This document shows, one piece after another, positions 45,650 through 53,092 of a DNA stretch of 64,000 nt. Made by a program: the position numbers and the translations under genes. This stretch comes from Actinoplanes lobatus. GTDB lineage: Bacteria > Actinomycetota > Actinomycetes > Mycobacteriales > Micromonosporaceae. The notes under the pieces are model-generated. The model saw only the letters and a list, made by a program, of their open reading frames with translations. It was not told the origin of the DNA and made no database searches. Each line of letters opens with the position of its first letter. Within the stretch, counting starts at the first letter, position 1. Location: the NCBI RefSeq assembly GCF_014205215.1, contig NZ_JACHNC010000001.1:8676501-8740500 (forward strand), read 5' to 3'.

Positions 45650-46027
45650 TCACCCCAGGAGGAGCAGCAAGCTGATCGCCGCCATCACCGCGGCGGTGGC
45701 GGCGTGGACGCCGTAGGCGGTCGCCTTGGGCCCGCCGCTGCGCAGCACGATCAGGGTGTCGCCGACGGGTATGCCGGCGGCGGCCAGCAGGGACCAGCCG
45801 AGCAGGTGGGGCGCCGCCCCGGCCACCAGGATGAGGATGATGAGCCCCAGGCCGATGTCGCGGGCGGCCTTGACGGCCAGCCACGCCTGAAAGGTTCGGT
45901 CGTCGGTCGGCGTGCCGGGGATGCCGAACCCGGAAGCGGCCTGTGGCCTGAGAAGCCCGTTCACCCCCATGAGGACGACCAGGACTCCGATGATGGCGGT
46001 GAGCGTCTCGGCGACGGTGATGAGCAT
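45650..46027 (-). CDS. DUF4267-type small membrane protein
   Basis: 125 residues with four hydrophobic helices and the pattern LLRPQAASGFGIPG ... AWLAVKAARDIGLGLIIL of DUF4267. GGAGG lies 5 bases before ATG 46027, which decides against the longer frame. It is divergent from the TetR gene, with a TetR-type palindrome in its promoter region, so it is probably the main target of that regulator. Confidence 0.82.
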   Translation of the reverse strand: MLITVAETLTAIIGVLVVLMGVNGLLRPQAASGFGIPGTPTDDRTFQAWLAVKAARDIGLGLIILILVAGAAPHLLGWSLLAAAGIPVGDTLIVLRSGGPKATAYGVHAATAAVMAAISLLLLLG

Positions 46028-46045
46028 GGATACCTCCGGACAGAA

Positions 46046-46060
46046 TCTAGCGGCGCTAGA
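46046..46060. promoter_or_regulatory. TetR operator, site 1 (TCTAGCGGCGCTAGA)
   Basis: A perfect 15-base palindrome with a one-base centre, 18 bases upstream of the DUF4267 start. It shares the half-site TCTAGC with site 2, 50 bases away. Confidence 0.75.
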
Positions 46061-46095
46061 ACTTGTAGCGACGATATTCTGTCGATGCAAGGATG

Positions 46096-46110
46096 TCTAG
46101 CACTGCTAGG
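46096..46110. promoter_or_regulatory. TetR operator, site 2 (TCTAGCACTGCTAGG), overlapping a -10 box
   Basis: The core CTAGCA-C-TGCTAG is a perfect dyad. It overlaps TAGGAT (46107-46112), the -10 of the TetR gene, whose ATG follows 6 bases later, so binding here would shut off the regulator itself. Confidence 0.75.
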
Positions 46111-46118
46111 ATTCGGCC

Positions 46119-46694
46119 ATGTCTCCCGCCAGCGAGCGCCGTGAACGCGAACGCGCCCATCGCCATCAGATGATCATCAGATCCGCACGTGAACTGGCCG
46201 AGGCCGAAGGCTGGGAGGCCGTGACGACACGACGGCTGGCGGAGCGGGTGGAGTACAGCCAGCCGGTGCTCTACAGCCACTTCAACGGCAAGGACGCCAT
46301 CGTGGCGGCCGTCGCCCTGGACGGCTTCGCCGAACTCGCCGCCGAGCTGCGCGGCGCACGGCAGGCCACCCCGGAAGCCGGGCGGGCGCTGCGGGCCGTC
46401 TGCGACGCCTACCTGCGGTTCGCGACCGAGCGGCCCGCCCTCTACCAGGCCATGTTCGTCCTGCCCACGAACCTGAAATTCGCGAGCGCCGAGACCCCGG
46501 CATCGCTACGGGCGTGCTTCGACGAGTTCGTCGCCTGCTTCGACCCGGGCAACAAGCGACGCGAACTGGTCGCCGAGGTCGTCTGGAGCGCGCTGCACGG
46601 CATCACGGTCCTCTCCGGCTCAGGCCGCATCCCCGCGGCCTGGCAGGAGGAACGCCTCGACTTCCTGGTCACTCAGCTCGCGCGGACACCATAG
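46119..46694 (+). CDS. TetR/AcrR-family regulator
   Basis: 191 residues. N-terminal HTH: HQMIIRSARELAEAEGWEAVTTRRLAERVEYSQPVLYSHFNGKDAIVAAV, then a helical ligand domain (TetR_C, WHG-like). The transcript is probably leaderless. It is divergent from the DUF4267 gene, and the two matched operators lie between them. Its 3' end overlaps the convergent EamA gene by 26 bases. Confidence 0.9.
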   Translation: MSPASERRERERAHRHQMIIRSARELAEAEGWEAVTTRRLAERVEYSQPVLYSHFNGKDAIVAAVALDGFAELAAELRGARQATPEAGRALRAVCDAYLRFATERPALYQAMFVLPTNLKFASAETPASLRACFDEFVACFDPGNKRRELVAEVVWSALHGITVLSGSGRIPAAWQEERLDFLVTQLARTP

Positions 46695-47619
46695 GAGCGG
46701 GTTCGGCGGCGGGGGCCGGGGGCTCGGCCGGGATGGCGGCGATGCCGGCCAGGATGAGGACACCGCCGGCCATCTGGAGCGTGGTGAGCTGTTCGCCGAC
46801 GACGATCCAGGCGAGGATCGAGGCGAAGACCACCTCGAGGAGGCCGACGAACGAGGCCAGGCGGGAGCCGAGCCGGCTGGAGCCGAAGATCCCCGAAGCG
46901 TACGCGATGGCCGTGCCGAAGACGGCGACCACCGTGAGCGGCACCCACCACGGGACCGGCGACCCGAGCAGCGGCACGTCGCCGGTGGTGGCCGCCATCG
47001 GGACGAGTCCGGCGAGACCGGCCAGGGCCAGGGTGAGACCGCCCAGCAGGAGCCCGGTGCCGGCGAGCGCGACCGGTGGGAGGCCGTCGGCGGGCCGGGC
47101 GGCGACCACGAAGTAGACCGCGCATCCGACGGCGGCCGCGAACGCCAGCGCGACGCCGAGCGGGTCGACGGCTTCGAGCGCGCCGGGGCCGATGACCAGG
47201 ACGAGGCCGCCGATCGCGAGCACCGAGCCGAGCAGCACGGCCGGGCGGGGCAGGCGGCGGGTGGTCAGCGCGACCCAGATGACCAGCAGCAGCGGCGCCA
47301 GGTATTCGATGAGCAGTGCCGCGGAGACCGGGATGCGGCGGATCGCCGCGAAGTAGGTGAGCTGGGTGAACGCGACGGCGATGACGCCCATGCCGAGCAC
47401 CCGCCGGCGGCCCCGCCACAGCGCGTCCCAGCGCCCGCGCAGCGCGAACAGCACGAACGGCAGCAGCAGGAGACTCGCGGTGAGCGCCCGGGCGGTGACC
47501 GCGGCGGCCGGTGACCACCCGGCCTCCAGCAGCGGTTTGATGAACGCGCCGGAGGTGCCGAAGGTGGCGGCCGAGGTGACCGCGGCGGCCAGCCCGATGG
47601 TCTGCGACGGCAGCTTCAC
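46669..47619 (-). CDS. EamA-family (DMT) transporter
   Basis: 316 residues with ten hydrophobic helices in two EamA repeats (SAATFGTSGAFIKPLLEAGWSPAAAVTARAL; FGTAIAYASGIFGSSRLGSRLASFVGLLEVVFASILAWIVVGEQLT). GTG at 47619 is used because AAGGGG lies 6 bases upstream; the frame is open further but is Ser-rich and overlaps the divergent CGNR gene. It exports metabolites or amino acids. The CGNR gene is divergently arranged 70 bases away, suggesting regulation. Confidence 0.88.
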   Translation of the reverse strand: MKLPSQTIGLAAAVTSAATFGTSGAFIKPLLEAGWSPAAAVTARALTASLLLLPFVLFALRGRWDALWRGRRRVLGMGVIAVAFTQLTYFAAIRRIPVSAALLIEYLAPLLLVIWVALTTRRLPRPAVLLGSVLAIGGLVLVIGPGALEAVDPLGVALAFAAAVGCAVYFVVAARPADGLPPVALAGTGLLLGGLTLALAGLAGLVPMAATTGDVPLLGSPVPWWVPLTVVAVFGTAIAYASGIFGSSRLGSRLASFVGLLEVVFASILAWIVVGEQLTTLQMAGGVLILAGIAAIPAEPPAPAAEPAPMVSARAE

Positions 47620-47689
47620 GGCGATCCCCTTGTCATGGGCTATGGTTGTTACGACCCTGACGCTAGGCGGCGCCTGATAAGGAGTCAAA

Positions 47690-48244
47690 TTGCTTTTCGC
47701 CCCTGACACCGAGGAGGCGCTGGAGTTCGTGGTGGCGCTCGTCAACACCGCGCCCGGCGCCTCCCGCACCGGCGAGGACGAGCTCGCCACCGTCGACCAG
47801 CTGCGCGAGATGCTCCGGCACTACGTCTACTCCGGGCGCATCGACCACGATCAGGCCGAGCTGGAGGCGGTCCGGGCCGCGCGGGAGGCGCTGCGTTCGG
47901 TGTGGACGCTGGACCGGGACGCCGCGGTCGAGGCGGTGAACCGGATGCTCCGCGAGGCCCGGGCGCTGCCGTACCTGACCCGGCACGACGGCTCGGACTG
48001 GCACATCCACGCCACCGAGCCGGACGCCCCGCTGGCCGAGCGGATCCGGGTCGAGGCGGCCCTCGCCCTGATCGACGTGATCCGGATGAACGAGACCGGC
48101 CGCCTACGGGTCTGCGAGGCCCCCGACTGCACCGGCCTGTTCCTCGACCTGTCCCGCAACGGCTCCAAGCGGTTCTGCTCGGTGCGCTGCGGCAACCGGG
48201 TCAACATGATCGCCTTCCGGGCCCGCAAGGCCGGGAACGGCTAG
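47690..48244 (+). CDS. CGNR zinc-finger (ABATE-domain) regulator
   Basis: 184 residues: an N-terminal ABATE-like domain (ALEFVVALVNTAP) and the C-terminal CGNR zinc finger with RVCEAPDCTGLFLDLSRNGSKRFCSVRCGNRVNM. Members are thought to bind nucleic acids and often sit beside a transporter, here EamA. Translation starts at TTG with AAGGAG 5 bases upstream; no ATG/GTG is available. Its stop codon TAG is part of the CTAG target duplication of the adjacent insertion element. Confidence 0.88.
   Translation: MLFAPDTEEALEFVVALVNTAPGASRTGEDELATVDQLREMLRHYVYSGRIDHDQAELEAVRAAREALRSVWTLDRDAAVEAVNRMLREARALPYLTRHDGSDWHIHATEPDAPLAERIRVEAALALIDVIRMNETGRLRVCEAPDCTGLFLDLSRNGSKRFCSVRCGNRVNMIAFRARKAGNG
48241..48244. 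repeat. Target-site duplication CTAG, left copy
   Basis: Directly outside the left terminal repeat; the same four bases occur directly outside the right one at 51777-51780. Confidence 0.8.
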
Positions 48245-48366
48245 GCCGTGTATCGAAGTCGGTGGTGGTGGGTGGAGAGGATCACGCGCGTCGTTGATCG
48301 ATAGACAGTGAGGTCTCCGGTAGACGGTTTAGCGACCAAGCAGAACCGGAGACCACCGGAGACCTC

Positions 48367-49147
48367 GTGGACACCTTAGCGGTGACGCGGCGGTTCGACC
48401 TGACCGAGGCGCAGTGGGCGGCGTTGGAGCCGTTGCTGCCTGCCGGTCGCAGGCCGGGTCGGCCGTCGCAGTGGACGAAACGGCAGCTTATCGATGGGAT
48501 CCGGTGGCGGATCCGGGTCGGTGCCCCGTGGCGGGACATACCCGGGGTGTATGGGTCCTGGTCGGCGGTGCATGCGCTGTTTCGCCGGTGGCAGCGTGAC
48601 GGGACCTGGGCGCGGATCCTGACCGCGTTGCAGGCGGTCGCCGATGCTGCTGGCCGGATTGTTTGGGACGTGTCGGTGGACTCGACGGTCGCCCGGGCGC
48701 ATCAGCACGCTGCTGGTGCGCGTAAAAGGGGGATCTTCAGACCGAGCCGCCCGGTGGTCGCCGGGCCGAGCCGGCCGATCATGCTCTGGGGCGTTCCCGG
48801 GGCGGGCTGACCACGAAGGTGCACCTGGGCTGTGAGCAGGGACAGAAGCCGTTGTCTATCGTGCTGACCGCCGGTCAGCGTGGGGACAACCCGCAGTTCA
48901 TCGCGGTGATCGAGGGGATCCGGGTGCCCCGGCCCGGCGGTGGACGGCCCCGGACCCGCCCGGACCGGGTCCTGGCCGACAAGGCGTACACGAGCAAGGG
49001 CACCCGTCGTTACCTGCGCCGGCGCGGGATCAAGGCGACCATCCCGTCCAAGGCCGATCAGGACGCCAACCGGCGCAAGCTCGGGTCGAAGGGCGGCCGG
49101 CCACCGGCCTTCGACCCTGAGCGGTACAAGCAGCGGCATGCCGTGGA
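48367..49147 (+). pseudogene. IS5-family DDE transposase, 5' part (two frames)
   Basis: The first frame begins at GTG 48367 (LTEAQWAALEPLLPAGRRPGRPSQW; first catalytic Asp in DVSVDSTVARAHQHAAGA). At AAAAGGGGG (48724-48732) a -1 shift joins it to the frame reading DLQTEPPGG and TTKVHLGCEQGQKPL, then the second Asp in VLADKAYTSKGTRRYL and IKATIPSK. A -1 shift in this position is a programmed feature of some IS5 subgroups, so it need not be a defect. The gene is broken at the GA of the catalytic Glu codon (49146), after which it reads 20 residues of foreign sequence to 49208. Confidence 0.85.
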
Positions 49148-49161
49148 GATGAGCAAGCCGC
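49148..49161. other. Element left end, attP half-site
   Basis: GAT followed by arm GAGCAAGCCGC, directly right of the GA core. Together with the transposase flank GCCGTG it forms attL. It lies 7 bases from the recombinase stop codon. Confidence 0.8.
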
Positions 49162-49168
49162 GGTGCTG

Positions 49169-51334
49169 TCAAACCTGCGGCTGGGCATTGTCGTTTCGTC
49201 CTTCCTGAACTGGTGGTCGTTGGGTGGGGCCGGTGCGTCGGGGTCGGTGACGCAGGGCTCGGAGGCGGTCGATCTCTGCGGGGTCGGCGTGCACGATCCA
49301 GCGGTGGGGTGGGTCGGGGTGTTGGTGGGCGGTGACCCAGCCGCGGGTGATCCAGTTGTAGAGGGTGATGTCGGGCATGCCGAGGTGGCGGGCCAGATCG
49401 GCCCGCCACCACTGGTTCGGCGGCAGGTCGGGCTGGATCGCGGGGCGGGGACGCGATGGTCCGGGTGTGGCGATGCCGAGGTCGTGCATGAGGTCACGGA
49501 CGCCTTGCGGGCCGAATCGGTCACGGCGTTTGGGTGGTCGTAGTCCCTCGGTGTTGAGCTGCTCGGCGATCTGGGCGGGGCTGTTGCCGGCCGCGGCCAG
49601 TTGCCTGATCCGGTCGGTCAGCCGCCGGTAGTAACTGAGTTGGGTCAGCCTGGCCACTGGACGGATCAACTCGGTGTCGCTGCGGTGTCCACCGGACCAG
49701 GTGACACGGGCATGCACGCGTTCGCTGTCGCCCTGCACGGTCAGCTCGACACGTTCGATCAGGCAGCGGACGAGCTGCTTGCGGTCGATGTCGGTGGTGC
49801 TGTCCGCGTGCCAGAGGCCCGGGATGTCCGCGGCGACCGCGCGGATGTGGGCGCGTTCGGCGTCGGTCAGTAGCCGGGGCCGAGTGGCGAGGAACCGGTC
49901 GTGTTCCTCGCCGAGGCGTTGCCGTTCGGCCATGGCCTGTTCCCAGTCGCGTTCCAGTTGGCGCACGACCAGACGGTTCTCCGGCTCGGCCAGCTGATAC
50001 TGGCGCCGGGCCCGGTCGGCCGTGTAGTCGGCACGTTCCAGGCGTTGAATCCAGATGCGCTCAACCTCGGCACGACAAGCGGTGATCTGTTCGGCCGCGG
50101 CCAGGGACACCTCCAGCGCAGCCGGAGCGAGCGCGGCCAGCAGAAGATCCCGCACGTGGACATCGACGCACCCACCGGCCAGTTGCTGACATGCAGCACC
50201 GCCGTAGTCGGTCTTGTCCCGGGAACAGACGTAGCCCGGGTGCAGCCGGCCACCGGGGCCGCGCTGGTAGCGCACCGTCATCCGGGCGTGGCAGCGTCCG
50301 CAGAAGACCAGGCCGGCCAGCATCGCCGGCCCGTCACGAACGGCGCCCATGCTCTCGGCTCGTGCCCGGTTGTTCTCCATACGCTGCAGGTTCTGTTCGT
50401 AGCGATCCAAGCTCACATAGGCCGGTAGCCGGTCCGGGAGCCAGACCTGCCAGTCGGCGCGGCCCTGCCGAACCCGCCCGGTGTGTGGCCGGCCGGGCTG
50501 GCGACGGCGGGGGTCGAACCGGCTGCGGCCGTAGACGTAGACCCCAGCGTAGGCCGGATTCCGCAGCATGTTCTGCACGCACACAGGGCTGGGTCGCCGC
50601 CACGACAGCTCACCGCGGTCAGGTCCCTCTCGGAGCCGCACGCCGATCTGGATGCCGTTGTCCGCCAGATATCGCAGCACACCGTTGACCGTGCCCATGC
50701 GGTCGAACAGGTCGAACACCAGTCGCACCACGGCTCGGACCTGCTCATCGGGGTCGAACACCACCTCACCGCCCGGACGGCGCACATAGCCAACTGGCAG
50801 CGGAACCGCCAGCTCACCGCGCTGCGCCTTGGCGATCCGCCCAGACCACATCCGCTGCTTGATCAGCCACAACTCGGCTTCGCTGATCGTGCCTTTCAAC
50901 CCCAGCAGCAGCCGGTCGTTGTGGTCCGTCGGGTCGTAAACCCCCTGTGGATCAGCCAGCAACGTCGAAGACAAAGCACACAGCTCCAGCAGCTGATGCC
51001 ACTCCCGGCCGCTGCGCGCCAGCCGGGACATCTCGACCCCGAGGACCAAGCCCACATGGTCCAGCCCGACCTCGGAGACCAGCCGGGCGAACCCCGGCCG
51101 CGCGTCCAACCCAGACGCCGAATGCCCCAGATCCTCGTCGATGACCAGCACCCGCGACGGCGTCCACCCCAGCTCCACCGCCCGCGCAGTCAACCCGTAT
51201 TGCAACCGCGTCGACTCGCCATGATCGATCACCTGCTGCGGCGTGGACTGGCGCACATACACCACCGCCAACCGATCACGATGCCGCGACGTCACCTTTC
51301 CCAACGGCCACGACGCCCCGATCGCCGTCGTCAC
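49169..51334 (-). CDS. Large serine recombinase
   Basis: 721 residues. The resolvase domain has catalytic Ser30 in VYVRQSTPQ and the arginine motif EMSRLARS (residues 101-108). A recombinase domain (about 180-310) is followed by a zinc beta-ribbon with C345, C348, C370 and C382, and a Glu/Arg-rich coiled-coil region. The C-terminus beyond about 560 is an extra region with two helix-turn-helix-like parts (SPAQIAEQLNTEGLRPPKRRDRFG; RADLARHLGMPDITLYNWI). It should catalyse integration at the transposase site. It starts with GTG overlapping an upstream small frame as GTGA. Its stop is 21 bases from the element end. Confidence 0.93.
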   Translation of the reverse strand: MTTAIGASWPLGKVTSRHRDRLAVVYVRQSTPQQVIDHGESTRLQYGLTARAVELGWTPSRVLVIDEDLGHSASGLDARPGFARLVSEVGLDHVGLVLGVEMSRLARSGREWHQLLELCALSSTLLADPQGVYDPTDHNDRLLLGLKGTISEAELWLIKQRMWSGRIAKAQRGELAVPLPVGYVRRPGGEVVFDPDEQVRAVVRLVFDLFDRMGTVNGVLRYLADNGIQIGVRLREGPDRGELSWRRPSPVCVQNMLRNPAYAGVYVYGRSRFDPRRRQPGRPHTGRVRQGRADWQVWLPDRLPAYVSLDRYEQNLQRMENNRARAESMGAVRDGPAMLAGLVFCGRCHARMTVRYQRGPGGRLHPGYVCSRDKTDYGGAACQQLAGGCVDVHVRDLLLAALAPAALEVSLAAAEQITACRAEVERIWIQRLERADYTADRARRQYQLAEPENRLVVRQLERDWEQAMAERQRLGEEHDRFLATRPRLLTDAERAHIRAVAADIPGLWHADSTTDIDRKQLVRCLIERVELTVQGDSERVHARVTWSGGHRSDTELIRPVARLTQLSYYRRLTDRIRQLAAAGNSPAQIAEQLNTEGLRPPKRRDRFGPQGVRDLMHDLGIATPGPSRPRPAIQPDLPPNQWWRADLARHLGMPDITLYNWITRGWVTAHQHPDPPHRWIVHADPAEIDRLRALRHRPRRTGPTQRPPVQEGRNDNAQPQV

Positions 51335-51564
51335 CGGACACGCTCCCGGCCATCATTGCCGTCCGTTCCACCATCACGCACAGCGCCCGCACCACCGCCG
51401 ACCGGCTGCCCACCGGAAACATCTCCCAGCCCGGAACCGGTGTTTCCGTCATCAGACCGGATTGGGGGGCACGACTGCTTCAAAACGTTCCACTGCGGCC
51501 CACCTCCCTGACCAGCGCATTCACCAGCATCACCCGCCCGTAGACGCCGCGCCGCCTCAACCAA
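51331..51564 (-). CDS. Possible small frame coupled to the recombinase
   Basis: About 77 residues from a TTG, ending in a GTGA overlap with the recombinase start. The sequence is Gly/Asp-rich at the C-terminus (SGLGDVSGGQPVGGGAGAVRDGG) and matches no family. Overlap suggests translation through this frame, but the start codon and its function are uncertain; it may be only a leader for coupling. Confidence 0.3.
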   Translation of the reverse strand: MVEAARRLRAGDAGECAGQGGGPQWNVLKQSCPPIRSDDGNTGSGLGDVSGGQPVGGGAGAVRDGGTDGNDGRERVR

Positions 51565-51610
51565 AGCGAGCAGGCCATCGATGCCCAGTATCGGAGTCGC
51601 TGGAGAAGTT

Positions 51611-51622
51611 TGTACATGTACA
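51611..51622. promoter_or_regulatory. Perfect palindrome TGTACATGTACA near the element right end
   Basis: 12 bases, 22 bases inside the right GA core and upstream of the recombinase gene. It may be an operator for the recombinase or an accessory site in attP. Confidence 0.45.
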
Positions 51623-51630
51623 TCAGTCTT

Positions 51631-51644
51631 GCGGCTTACTCCTT
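51631..51644. other. Element right end, attP half-site
   Basis: Arm GCGGCTTACTC followed by CTT directly left of the GA core. With the transposase flank ATGCGG it forms attR. Confidence 0.8.
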
Positions 51645-51646
51645 GA

Positions 51647-51758
51647 ATGCGGCATCAACAGGCTCAAACGCAACCGCGCCGTCGCTACTCGGTACGACAA
51701 ACTCGCCGTCCGCTACGAAGCCACCGTGACCATCGCCGCGATCAACGAATGGCTGTAA
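51647..51758 (+). pseudogene. IS5-family transposase, 3' remnant
   Basis: Reads CGINRLKRNRAVATRYDKLA ... AAINEWL and a TAA stop, the standard C-terminus of the IS5-family transposase. It is separated from its 5' part by the 2.5-kb element. In the uninterrupted gene its first residue directly follows the catalytic Glu. Confidence 0.88.
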
Positions 51759-51776
51759 CCGACTTTGATACAGGTC

Positions 51777-52928
51777 CTAGGGGCTCAGGAAGGAGGCGAG
51801 CGCGTCGGCGGTGAAGGCGGCGCCCTTGTCGGTCATGTGCACCAGATCCTCGCAGTAGAGGCCGAGGCCGTTGTCGGCCGACGGCGCCGGCTGCCGGGCC
51901 GCCAGGTCGAAGTAGGCGACCGCGCTGCCCCCGCCCGGCCCGCCGTCGTCGTCGGCCGCGACGTCCTGCCAGGCCCGGCTCACCCTGGCGAAGTCCTGCA
52001 CGGACCGGCCGGCGGAGACCCGCGGCGAGCCGTAGACCACGAACGACGGAGAGGTGTCGGTGTGCGACCGGACCGTCGCGATGATCGCCTTCAGATGCCG
52101 TCCGATGGTGGCGGCCGGCACCCGGGTCCGCCAGTCGTTGACCCCCAACTGGAGGATCACCAGGTGCGGCCGGATGGTTCGCAGCCGCGGCGCCCACCCG
52201 GCGGCACTCTCGGCGAAGTCGCCGCTGGTCAGCCCACCGTGGCCGCCGTTGTAGACGTGGACGCCCCGGTCCTCGTCGCCGTGGAAGACGGCGAAGCCGT
52301 GCACGTACACGTCCGGCGTGACGCACGTCACCACGATCGTGTGCCGGCCGGGTTCGAGGCGGGGTGAGCTCCAGGTGGCGTCGCGGTCCGTCGCCGGGCC
52401 GTGGGCGCCGACCGTCGCCAGGGTGACACCGTCGATCGCCACGGTGAACGTGCCGCCACCGGGGAAAACGGAGTGCCACACCCGGACACTCGTTCCGGTG
52501 AACGGGTACGTCACGGTCTGCCCCGCGGCTTTCAGGCCGGCGGACTTGAGTCCCCAGCCGGTGGTCGACGTGCTGGCGCCACCGGAAAGGGCCACCGGCC
52601 ACTGCCCGGACGGCCGGCCCCACGCGGCCGTGTAGACGTCCCCACCGGCCGCGCCGGTGACCGGGAACCGGGTACGCAGATTGTCGGCGAGCATCGGCAC
52701 GTAGCCCCGCCCGTACCTCGATGAACCGACGCCCTCCGAGCTGGACGATCCGATCACCGCGACCACCGCGGGTTCGTAGTGCCGGTTCGCCAGGGCGGCA
52801 TGCCAGCCGAGCAGCGGAAGACCCGGATCGGGTGTGGAGGCCAGCACCGGTTCGGCCGCGACGCCCGCGACCGCGACACCGGTGGCGAAGAGCCCACCGG
52901 CCCGGATGAACCCACGACGATCCGCCAT
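51777..52928 (-). CDS. Secreted SGNH/GDSL-family hydrolase
   Basis: 383 residues. A Tat/Sec-type signal (ADRRGFIRAGGLFATGVAVAGVAAEP) is followed by an SGNH hydrolase: nucleophile Ser in VVAVIGSSSSEG, block III in VILQLGVNDWRTR, and the DxxH dyad in EDLVHMTDKG. A beta-sandwich insert (about 110-215) may bind carbohydrate. ATG at 52928 has GGGAAT upstream; the longer frame lacks a signal. It is probably an esterase of surface polysaccharide or lipid. Its stop codon TAG lies in the right CTAG target duplication. Confidence 0.85.
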   Translation of the reverse strand: MADRRGFIRAGGLFATGVAVAGVAAEPVLASTPDPGLPLLGWHAALANRHYEPAVVAVIGSSSSEGVGSSRYGRGYVPMLADNLRTRFPVTGAAGGDVYTAAWGRPSGQWPVALSGGASTSTTGWGLKSAGLKAAGQTVTYPFTGTSVRVWHSVFPGGGTFTVAIDGVTLATVGAHGPATDRDATWSSPRLEPGRHTIVVTCVTPDVYVHGFAVFHGDEDRGVHVYNGGHGGLTSGDFAESAAGWAPRLRTIRPHLVILQLGVNDWRTRVPAATIGRHLKAIIATVRSHTDTSPSFVVYGSPRVSAGRSVQDFARVSRAWQDVAADDDGGPGGGSAVAYFDLAARQPAPSADNGLGLYCEDLVHMTDKGAAFTADALASFLSP

Positions 52929-53071
52929 CGATTCCCCCCGCCGGAATCCCGGTCTCACTGACCGGAGTCGCACGCTAACACGGGATGCAAAATCGTCACT
53001 TCCTCCTGGAGGATTATGAATTCTGACGGTTGACCACCACCGGGGGTGATACCCCCGACACGCACCCGGAA

Positions 53072-53087
53072 GATCATTAATATGATC
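53072..53087. promoter_or_regulatory. Dyad GATCAT-TAAT-ATGATC over a -10 box
   Basis: Perfect 6-base arms overlap TATGAT (53081-53086), which ends 6 bases before the ATG at 53093. A repressor bound here would block the leaderless promoter of the downstream gene. Confidence 0.55.
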
Positions 53088-53092
53088 CGCGC

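Larger units (their letters stand above)
49146..51646 (-). mobile_element. Serine-recombinase element inserted in the IS transposase
   Basis: The element is 2,499 bases, bounded by the dinucleotide GA at 49146-49147 and 51645-51646. Removing it restores an uninterrupted transposase (HAVE-CGINRLKRNR). Joining its ends recreates a dyad: arm GCGGCTTACTC, then CTT-GA-GAT, then arm GAGCAAGCCGC, with 10 of 11 arm positions paired and GA at the exact centre, which is the hallmark of a large-serine-integrase attP. It carries only the recombinase gene and at most one small coupled frame; no cargo is seen. Confidence 0.88.
48245..51776 (+). mobile_element. IS5-family insertion sequence, interrupted by a serine-recombinase element
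   Basis: The ends are 19-base inverted repeats (IRL 48245-48263, IRR 51758-51776) with 16 matches, sharing TGTATC and AAGTCGGT. They are flanked by CTAG duplications, the target type of IS5-like elements. Without the 2,499-base insertion the IS is 1,033 bases, normal for the family. Near the left end, GGTCTCCGGT (48312-48321) can pair with either of two ACCGGAGACC copies (48345-48354 and 48355-48364) just before the transposase start. It sits in the CTAG shared by the stop codons of the CGNR and SGNH genes. Confidence 0.88.

Noticed and set aside
49169..51334. Phage integrase of a prophage
   Set aside because: No phage structural, replication or lysis gene is present; both element ends are defined within 2.5 kb.
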